Source: Luteolibacter algae
Lineage (GTDB): Bacteria; Verrucomicrobiota; Verrucomicrobiia; Verrucomicrobiales; Akkermansiaceae
Assembly: GCF_042683045.1 (NCBI RefSeq)
Contig: NZ_JBHUIT010000031.1
Span: 310,001 to 374,000 of the forward strand
DNA length: 64,000 nt
Direction of reading: 5' to 3'
Shown here: positions 57,891 to 64,000 of the stretch, one piece after another
Numbering within the stretch: position 1 is the stretch's first letter
Layout: the number at the start of each line of letters is the position of its first letter
Translations under genes and position numbers: made by a program
The notes under the pieces: model-generated
The model's input: the letters and a program-made list of their open reading frames with translations, nothing else
What the model was told of the DNA's origin: nothing
Database searches by the model: none

Positions 57891-59714
57891 TTGAGATCCG
57901 GATTATTCAATCCGCTTTTAACGTTTAAATATCCCACATTCTTGTCCTCTTTCGAACATCCGACATCGTTGAATGTCTTCCAGCGGTTCCGCCAAGCCTG
58001 CGAGATCCATCGGGAAAGCAGTCGTGCAAGCCAAGCTGCCTGGTATCAGAACGCATTGGAATTGGATATGCAGCTGCACATCAGCGTAGACGGGACAAGG
58101 ATAGAATCGTTCTTTTACAATCGCTCGAAGAATGAATGGAGTGATGGCCCGGCTATCAATGATGAACTTTTCGTTGATCCGGAGCAAATTTCAGTTTTCG
58201 CCGCACAGCTTCAAAAGTATGTGCGGGCCTCGAAGGGGAACTCGGTGGGAGTGGTCCTACATATCGCCGACGAGTTTGCGACTGCCGAACTCAAGCAGAG
58301 TCTCGATAATCCTGCTGCCTTGTCCGAGCTTCGCGAGACAGCTTATCACAATCCGGGAGAAATTCTCGATGACTCCTCGGTTCCGCCCGACCAGGGTTCC
58401 TGGCGGGTTCTTCCATACCCAGCGGCAGGTAGCGAGGTGATTGCCACTACAATATCACTTACCAGGAGCCTAGAATTTTTTACAGTTGGCCTCCGGAACT
58501 ACGGGAATGATCATAATTTTCCGATCATCACCCAGGCACTCAGTGCGCCATTGATTGCGATCATGGGACTGCCTTCGATCATTGATTTTGGAGGCGAAAA
58601 ACCCGTCGTCGCAATCATGCAGTATCCGTGGTTTACGGCGATGGCATTTTTCAATGAACACGGGGATCTCAGGTTGCTCAGAGCTCTACAGCATCGCGGC
58701 TTGCGGCGTCCTTCCAATTTCCGTCATGCGGTTTTGGCGACGAATGCTGCTTTGGAATTTGTTGATCCGGATATCCATATTCTTCCTTTGGGTGATGAGA
58801 TTGATCCCAAGCTGGTGGAAGACTTGCAGAAATCGTTCCCGGAATCGATGGTGAAGCTTACGAGCTATCCAGTAGTCGAGCCTCTTCCTTCATGGTTGCC
58901 TGAGCCAATGTTGGCCGTGCAATCCCCTCCGGACGAAGTTCCGGAATCGATGAGCCAGACGTTCAAGATGTTACTTGTGGAAAGGTGGCCTCATCAGGAT
59001 TTCCTTCCTGCCCTCAGAGAGGCGGCTGAGGTTTTTCCGACCCGGAATGAGATGCGCCTGGTCAAATATTTGAAACACGGGCGCGTGGCACTATTTTGTT
59101 TAACGCTACTAAGCATAATTTGGCTGGGCTTCTCCGTGGCGACGATGATCCGTAGGCCCGAGTGGACGTTCAATGCGGACGAGGCCAGATCCATGCAGAT
59201 GCGAATGGGGACCCTCAATAAACAACGGCAGACTTTGGATCACTGGAACAATCTGCTGGAGGATCGCTCGAAGGCCTGGAGTTCCATGGAGGCAATAGCT
59301 AGACTTTTTCCGGCGAAATCCGGTTTGCTGGTCAAAGGTGTCGACCACACGGTTCGTCCTGACTCGGCACCGGGACAAAAGAAAATCGGGTTCGTCAAAG
59401 AATGGGTGGTGACCGGCATGGTGAGGGACGAGGCGCTTGCCTATCTCAACAGCCTGAATACACGGGAGGGTATTTCAGCACATTTCTCAGAGATTGCAAA
59501 AGTGACGGGAAATCTTGCCTACGATCCCACTCCGGTTACCAGGACGCTGGTCATCAATGTGAAAACAAAAGAGAATCCCCAGTTTCACCAGATGCCTGCA
59601 GAAGACATTTTCGATGGCGATGAATCGACATATCCATTCTCATTTACACTCACGATCACGCAACGCTTTGAGTCAGGCGATGTTATGGCAGTGTCTGCAG
59701 TGAAAGCACCATAA
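57891..59714 (+). CDS. Large PilM/PilN-like pilus assembly protein
   Basis: 607 residues if started at the TTG at 57891; no ATG occurs before codon ~60, so the exact start is open. The first ~395 residues are a soluble, mixed alpha/beta region with no clear ATPase motif. One membrane helix lies at ~398-420 (VALFCLTLLSIIWLGFSVAT), followed by a coiled-coil (~430-470) and a beta-rich C-terminal domain, the layout of a cytoplasmic PilM-like part joined to a PilN-like part. It matches the position of Akkermansia Amuc_1101. The start lies directly after the terminator hairpin. Confidence 0.7.
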   Translation: MRSGLFNPLLTFKYPTFLSSFEHPTSLNVFQRFRQACEIHRESSRASQAAWYQNALELDMQLHISVDGTRIESFFYNRSKNEWSDGPAINDELFVDPEQISVFAAQLQKYVRASKGNSVGVVLHIADEFATAELKQSLDNPAALSELRETAYHNPGEILDDSSVPPDQGSWRVLPYPAAGSEVIATTISLTRSLEFFTVGLRNYGNDHNFPIITQALSAPLIAIMGLPSIIDFGGEKPVVAIMQYPWFTAMAFFNEHGDLRLLRALQHRGLRRPSNFRHAVLATNAALEFVDPDIHILPLGDEIDPKLVEDLQKSFPESMVKLTSYPVVEPLPSWLPEPMLAVQSPPDEVPESMSQTFKMLLVERWPHQDFLPALREAAEVFPTRNEMRLVKYLKHGRVALFCLTLLSIIWLGFSVATMIRRPEWTFNADEARSMQMRMGTLNKQRQTLDHWNNLLEDRSKAWSSMEAIARLFPAKSGLLVKGVDHTVRPDSAPGQKKIGFVKEWVVTGMVRDEALAYLNSLNTREGISAHFSEIAKVTGNLAYDPTPVTRTLVINVKTKENPQFHQMPAEDIFDGDESTYPFSFTLTITQRFESGDVMAVSAVKAP

Positions 59715-59718
59715 ATGT

Positions 59719-60252
59719 ATGTATAAGCAATCTATCATCATCTTTGGCTTGATTATTCCACTCCTAATCACAGGCGTTTTGATTGGCGGATGTATTTTCG
59801 CAAAGGGGAAAATCACAGCCTCCTTCGACAGAAAAATTCAATACTACTCAACGCACAAACAGACCCAGATGGGCGCGTTGGCGATCGAGGCGATGCTCAG
59901 CAAACAAAAGGCTAGTTCTGACAAGTGGCAGGAGCTCCTCAAAAAGGAGACATTTTCACTGGTGACAACCAATTTAAGGGAAATCGCAGAGGACCTTCCG
60001 CCGAAGGAGTTCCAACAAACCGCGTTTGAGCGTTTACCCAGAGCCACTGGATTTGGTGCGGCAAGTGCTCAGAAATCTTCTGGAATGCAATTCAATTTCC
60101 GGGGAACTTATAGAAGCGTGCAACGCGCATTCCTGGAGCTTGAGACACGTATGCCTAATCTTCAGCTCCAGGAGCTGACGATGAGCCCGATCGGTCCTAA
60201 TGATCCTTCACTTCTCAATTTCCAGGTCGCATACACTGCCTGGGAGAACTAA
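59719..60252 (+). CDS. PilO-like pilus inner-membrane protein
   Basis: 177 residues. One N-terminal membrane helix (~6-28, IIIFGLIIPLLITGVLIGG), a helical/coiled region (~30-90) and a C-terminal alpha/beta domain with FNFRGTYRSVQRAFLELETR and LNFQVAYTAWEN, which matches the PilO fold. By order it is the counterpart of Akkermansia Amuc_1100 but is much shorter (that protein is ~317 residues) and has little visible sequence identity. It starts 4 bp after the previous stop. Confidence 0.75.
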   Translation: MYKQSIIIFGLIIPLLITGVLIGGCIFAKGKITASFDRKIQYYSTHKQTQMGALAIEAMLSKQKASSDKWQELLKKETFSLVTTNLREIAEDLPPKEFQQTAFERLPRATGFGAASAQKSSGMQFNFRGTYRSVQRAFLELETRMPNLQLQELTMSPIGPNDPSLLNFQVAYTAWEN

Positions 60253-60259
60253 AAATATT

Positions 60260-60976
60260 ATGGAAGCTGTATATAAACTGGCAAATTTCAGTAGTCCACG
60301 CCTCTCCGGAAGCGGCGCGAGGATGCTGGTTTTATATGCTGTAATTTGTAGCGCGGGGTTTTCGCAAACTGCGGATGTTTTCAAAACCGATAAGATGATG
60401 GAAGGGGATGGAACGCCGGTTAGCAAAATGAATAATCTGCCGCCGCCGGGACCTGTTGACACCCAGCCATCGAGATTTGCCGGACAAGATGTGGATCCGT
60501 ATATCCGCGCCCGCGCAGCAGTATTTTCGATGAGAAATAGGGCGACCGATCCCTTCGGGTTGTTCCAGGATCCGAACTCCGCTCCCAAGATTAACAAAAT
60601 GGCGAATTTGCCCCAGAGGCGACCCTCGGCGCTCCCGCCAACTCCACTGGCAGACATCATCAAGATGATCAGGGTTACGACAATCATGCCGGGTGAGAAA
60701 AAGTTTCTGGTTGGCACCCGCTCATTTAAGGAAGACGAGGAATTTCCTCTGCGTTTCCAAGGTAGCGAAATGCGCATGAAGGTTATGGAAGTGACCACCC
60801 AGAAGATCGTTTTCCGGAATCTCGATACAGGAGAAACAGCCGCTTTGGAAACCGAAATGCTACCACCTGGCATGGTGGCTGGCGGCGATAAGATGCAACC
60901 GCCGGGAATGGTGTCACCTGTGGAGAATATGCCACTCGATCTAGGTGTCGATCAGTCCTTTAATCCTAGAAATTAA
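60260..60976 (+). CDS. PilP-like protein of the pilus cluster
   Basis: 238 residues from the ATG at 60260, 7 bp after the previous stop. A signal or membrane segment at ~20-36 (ARMLVLYAVICSAGFSQ), a long Pro/Met-rich linker (~40-125), and a small beta domain (~130-200) with FLVGTRSFKEDEEFPLRF and EVTTQKIVFRNLDTGETAAL. The strand pattern is like the homology region of PilP/GspC, which bridges the inner-membrane complex to the secretin; this is inference. It corresponds in position to Amuc_1099. The tail is Met/Pro-rich. Confidence 0.65.
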   Translation: MEAVYKLANFSSPRLSGSGARMLVLYAVICSAGFSQTADVFKTDKMMEGDGTPVSKMNNLPPPGPVDTQPSRFAGQDVDPYIRARAAVFSMRNRATDPFGLFQDPNSAPKINKMANLPQRRPSALPPTPLADIIKMIRVTTIMPGEKKFLVGTRSFKEDEEFPLRFQGSEMRMKVMEVTTQKIVFRNLDTGETAALETEMLPPGMVAGGDKMQPPGMVSPVENMPLDLGVDQSFNPRN

Positions 60977-61011
60977 AACCAGTTTTTTGCGATCCCGCTA
61001 AATCCCTTACC

Positions 61012-62811
61012 ATGAAAATTAACCCGAAATACTTGCTCGCCCTGCTTCTGTTCCAGCTGGGAGTGGCGGTTTCATCCGCACAGGAAGATCTTCTCTCGGT
61101 GGTGAAAGAAGAAATATCTGAGCCGACGCCAGCAGATATCTCCGAGGTTCCGACTTTGCCGGAACGTTCTGATTTGGAGAATGAGCTGCCGGAGATTGGC
61201 GCGGATCCCGCCGATCTACCTCCGGTGAATCCCGAGCCGCCGGATAATGCAGCAGGATCAGCTCCTTTCGGACCGCTCGAAGATCAAAAACGGGAGATGG
61301 AGGAAACTTCGGAAGGTTATATCATCAAGGACGCGGGTCTTAACGATATTTTTCAATTCCTGGCCAAGTCCGCCGGTCGGCAATATTTCCATAATCTTAA
61401 GATCAACGGTCCGGATTATATGGTGACCGGGCATCTGGATGATGGGAATCCGCTCAACCAAATGGAGGAATTGGCGTTCATGTATGGCCTGTCGCTCCAT
61501 ACGAAGGGAAATACGATCTATGCTTTGACACAGGCCCAATTAAGCCAGCTTCCAAGCGCGGAATACCATTACCAGCTCCAATATCTGAGACCTTCGGATA
61601 TCGAGCAAATCAAGGAATTGATTAAGCCGATGCTCACTCCGGGAACCGGAATTGTAAATTTTGAGCCTAAGACAAATACGGTGATTATTATAGATACGGC
61701 GACTCGTATTGAAGCTGCCCAAAATCTCCTTCATGGTATCGATAAGGCGAAGGGGCAGATAATTGTTGAAACAAAGATCCTTCGCATCAATTCCACTTCT
61801 GGTGAAAAAATGGGAGTGAATTGGTCGCAGAATCTGGGTGATGCCGGGGTGAGTCTCGGCGTTACAACTCAGCTAGCTGATATTTTCGGCCTTCCAGCTC
61901 CAGTAGGTAGCGATGTATTCGGTGGTTTGGGAACTGAAAGTATAGTTCTGGCACCGGCTCAGCTAACAGGTCTACTGCGTGCATTGGACGAAGGCGGAAT
62001 ATCCAACCAAGTCTCCAACCCAACTCTTATCACCGAGGATAATGAGCAGGCGACCATTTCGATTATTGATCGTATTCCTATCATCACTTCCACCTCAACG
62101 CCGAGCACTACCGGACAATTAACGGTGACAGAGGAAGTTCGATATAAGATCGACACCTCGGATAAAGCGATTACGGAGGATCCTGATAATCACCGGGAAA
62201 TTGGTATATCGATCGCCGTAACTCCCACCCTACTGCCGGATGGCACAGTCCGTATGAAAATGCGTCCGCGCTCCGCCCAAATCACAGGGGAAGTTGTGGG
62301 AGTCAGCTTGAATGGGGGAGTCGGCAACCGGTATCCGCGTGTGACAGAATCCATGGTTGAAACACTGGCGCGTATTCCTGATGGAAATTCACTCGTCGTT
62401 GGAGGCTTTTACGGGGAAGTTCAGTCAAAAGACAAAACCAAGGTTCCTTTGCTGGGGGATATTCCAATGCTGAATTTCTTTTTCAAGAGTAAGGAAGCCA
62501 GCAAGGAGCAAACATCACTCGTATTTATTGTGACGCCGACATCGTATGATCCCGCAGATGTCTCTGCCAACAGCAGAACCAGTAATCTGGTTAAGGGAAA
62601 AACCGTGCTGCCTTGCGATTATGATCATATAGATCCTTACAATCCCGGGCCTGCCCACGAGCCAAATCTCAAACGTACAATTCGTGGGATGAAACCTGCG
62701 GAAGCTCCTTATTATCCACGCGAGGACGAGTTCCAATCTGCTCCAACCCGAGAGCCTGTGGAAGCGGCCGAGCGCACCAAGCCGAAGTTCAGCCGTGCAC
62801 GGCGTCGGTAA
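61012..62811 (+). CDS. Secretin of a type IV pilus/type II secretion-like system
   Basis: 599 residues with signal peptide MKINPKYLLALLLFQLGVAVSSA. An acidic Pro-rich linker (~30-95) precedes N-domains: VTGHLDDGNPLNQMEELAFM and YQLQYLRPSDIEQIKELIKP with TNTVIIIDTATRIEAAQNLL. The C-terminal secretin domain has IIVETKILRINSTSGEKMG, IPIITSTSTPS and the signature VPLLGDIPMLNFFFKSKEA. The extreme C-terminus is basic (KFSRARRR). It forms the outer-membrane channel through which the pilus passes. In order it matches Amuc_1098. Confidence 0.9.
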   Translation: MKINPKYLLALLLFQLGVAVSSAQEDLLSVVKEEISEPTPADISEVPTLPERSDLENELPEIGADPADLPPVNPEPPDNAAGSAPFGPLEDQKREMEETSEGYIIKDAGLNDIFQFLAKSAGRQYFHNLKINGPDYMVTGHLDDGNPLNQMEELAFMYGLSLHTKGNTIYALTQAQLSQLPSAEYHYQLQYLRPSDIEQIKELIKPMLTPGTGIVNFEPKTNTVIIIDTATRIEAAQNLLHGIDKAKGQIIVETKILRINSTSGEKMGVNWSQNLGDAGVSLGVTTQLADIFGLPAPVGSDVFGGLGTESIVLAPAQLTGLLRALDEGGISNQVSNPTLITEDNEQATISIIDRIPIITSTSTPSTTGQLTVTEEVRYKIDTSDKAITEDPDNHREIGISIAVTPTLLPDGTVRMKMRPRSAQITGEVVGVSLNGGVGNRYPRVTESMVETLARIPDGNSLVVGGFYGEVQSKDKTKVPLLGDIPMLNFFFKSKEASKEQTSLVFIVTPTSYDPADVSANSRTSNLVKGKTVLPCDYDHIDPYNPGPAHEPNLKRTIRGMKPAEAPYYPREDEFQSAPTREPVEAAERTKPKFSRARRR

Positions 62812-62832
62812 TTTCCACTATTCCAGAACTCC

Positions 62833-63414
62833 ATGAACTCATCTGTATTTCAAGCAGCCCCGGAATTCAGCGCTCGCGCCGAAAGGAAATCCGAAGCTGA
62901 ACTTGTGGAAATTTGTCTTGTGCGGACTGCCGAGGCTTTGAGCGCAACAGGTGCGGCCGGAGATCCAGATATTTTCAAAGCTCTGGATCAAGTCCGGAAA
63001 TCCCGGTCTGCGGGAAAGCCAATGGAGTTAATTGAGACTTTGGCCCGTGTGATTGGCCATGAAGAAGAACACATTGCGCCAGTGATCAATAGTTTTAGCG
63101 ATGCGGTTGCTTCGACTTTGCATCCTGTGCCGCCTTCGATTCCATTTGCCAGTAAGCTCATCGCGCCTTCGGCATTTTATGATTCTTTCGAGTCAATGCA
63201 TCGGCTGGGAAAACGCCTTCTGACGCCGGTGATTTTTGCCGAAGATACAGATGCGATAGGGATGGCATCAGTGAATCCGATCGCAGCGGCGATGCTTGGG
63301 GAGGAAATCCATTATATAGTCGGGAAACGTTTCGGAATCCGCCCCTTCATTACGACCGCCCGGATGGATTATGAATCATGGGCGTTTCTCTGTCGCAAAC
63401 ATTTCGAACTGTAA
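62833..63414 (+). CDS. Protein of unknown function in the pilus cluster
   Basis: 193 residues, soluble, no signal peptide, mostly helical. Recognisable stretches are ELVEICLVRTAEALSATGAA and MASVNPIAAAMLGEEIHYI; it has a conserved-looking RMDYESWAFLCRKHF near the C-terminus. I do not recognise the family. It lies 21 bp after the secretin and 18 bp before the PilB-like gene, which suggests a cytoplasmic role in the same system. Confidence 0.6.
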   Translation: MNSSVFQAAPEFSARAERKSEAELVEICLVRTAEALSATGAAGDPDIFKALDQVRKSRSAGKPMELIETLARVIGHEEEHIAPVINSFSDAVASTLHPVPPSIPFASKLIAPSAFYDSFESMHRLGKRLLTPVIFAEDTDAIGMASVNPIAAAMLGEEIHYIVGKRFGIRPFITTARMDYESWAFLCRKHFEL

Positions 63415-63432
63415 TTTTTATATTTAATATCC

Positions 63433-64000
63433 GTGATCGATTTTGATGGCATATCATTCAATGAGTTAATCAGCCGACGCATCATGACCGAGCTTGCCGG
63501 TCACGATCCGGGCTTTGCTGATCTGGACCAAGATCAGGTGCCTAACCGTGTGACCCGCTATAGCTTTATGGCCGCTGTCGCGAAGATCAATGGACTGCCG
63601 TTTTTTCCGAAGGTCGCCGAGTTTTGTGATGCATCTCTGCATACCTATTGCGATGCGACAGTCATGACCCGTGGTTTCTTTGCACCGTTATGTCTATCCG
63701 GAGATAACAAACTGGTGGTGGCGACCGCTAACCCATGGAGCCCCCTTGCGGAAGAGTATCTAGCCCCGCGTTTTCCGAACTTGGAGTTGGTGAAAATCGT
63801 CACATTGGCCTCAGAGATTTCCCGGGCCATTGAGTCCGTGGGGACCAATAGTGGGCCCAGCCGTTCCGATCTGGAGGCGATCGATGTGGAGGATATGGAT
63901 GATGGTATCCATGACTTTGATGTTACGACGGATTATAGCGAGCCAATGGCACAGCTGATCGCGACAGTCATGTCGGATGCGGTCCGGACCCGTGCTTCTG
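63433..64000 (+). CDS. PilB/GspE-like assembly ATPase (N-terminal part, open at right edge)
   Basis: At least 189 residues starting with GTG at 63433; continues past the right edge. The visible part has an N-terminal GspE-like domain (RRIMTELAGHDPGFADLDQ, GLPFFPKVAEFCDASLHTY) and begins the ATPase region with ATVMSDAVRTRAS, which in GspE/PilB is the stretch just before SDIH. The Walker motifs are outside the window, so the call rests on the N-terminal fold and the position after the secretin. It would power pilus extension. Confidence 0.7.
   Translation, partial: MIDFDGISFNELISRRIMTELAGHDPGFADLDQDQVPNRVTRYSFMAAVAKINGLPFFPKVAEFCDASLHTYCDATVMTRGFFAPLCLSGDNKLVVATANPWSPLAEEYLAPRFPNLELVKIVTLASEISRAIESVGTNSGPSRSDLEAIDVEDMDDGIHDFDVTTDYSEPMAQLIATVMSDAVRTRAS

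Noticed and set aside
1..64000. tRNA, rRNA, CRISPR arrays and insertion sequences
   Set aside because: I looked for T-loop and acceptor patterns, regularly spaced direct repeats and terminal inverted repeats beside transposase-like ORFs and found none. A tRNAscan, CRISPR or ISfinder search would be decisive.

Overview
The window looks like a chromosomal segment of a Verrucomicrobiota bacterium, most likely in or near Verrucomicrobiales. This is inferred from several features seen together. There are many secreted sulfatases, XylR-type regulators that join a sugar-binding domain to an AraC helix-turn-helix, a PEP-CTERM protein, and a type IV pilus-like cluster in the same gene order as the Akkermansia Amuc_1102-to-Amuc_1098 locus. 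I saw no tRNA, rRNA, CRISPR array or insertion sequence.

Layout. Bases 1-707 hold the C-terminal end of a probable GH42-type beta-galactosidase. Bases 884-15045, all on the minus strand, form a polysaccharide-utilisation locus with two GH110-type alpha-1,3-galactosidases, five exported sulfatases and two 381-residue XylR/AraC regulators. It ends in a strong terminator at 822-860. A shared motif, AATTCG-N6-CGTAAAA, lies 38-44 bp upstream of the two genes that follow the regulators. The best guess for the substrate is a sulfated galactan with alpha-1,3-galactose links, such as a carrageenan-like polymer.

Bases 15097-25164 are housekeeping: pyrE, ilvE, the protein-arginine-phosphorylation/proteolysis set mcsA-mcsB-clpC, a nucleotidyltransferase, rppH, and an rsmA gene fused to a C-terminal Nudix domain. 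Bases 25167-31063 (minus) hold an unusual operon: cytochrome P450, two small unknown ORFs in one frame split by a TGA, a ketoacyl-synthase-III-like enzyme, an FMO-like flavoprotein and an animal-type glutaminyl-cyclase-like metalloenzyme. It is divergent from a small membrane protein, with a TetR/NemR-like palindrome between them.

Bases 31851-52465 are mostly housekeeping and exported proteins: dnaX-ybaB, a ROK sugar kinase, hisD, TPM-domain proteins, a DUF4139 protein, a PEP-CTERM protein, hydrolases, a Sel1-repeat protein, coaB, rpiB, bioF, a D,D-carboxypeptidase, infC with an apparent AUA start codon, a HAD phosphatase and hprK. Bases 52473-55980 hold a Xer recombinase, an ABC ATPase/permease pair and an unknown exported protein. 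From 56000 to the right edge runs a type IV pilus-like cluster: PilT-like ATPase, pilin, a large PilM/PilN-like protein, a PilO-like protein, a PilP-like protein, a secretin, an unknown protein and the start of a PilB/GspE-like ATPase.

All calls come from reading the sequence and from remembered family motifs; no database search was run.
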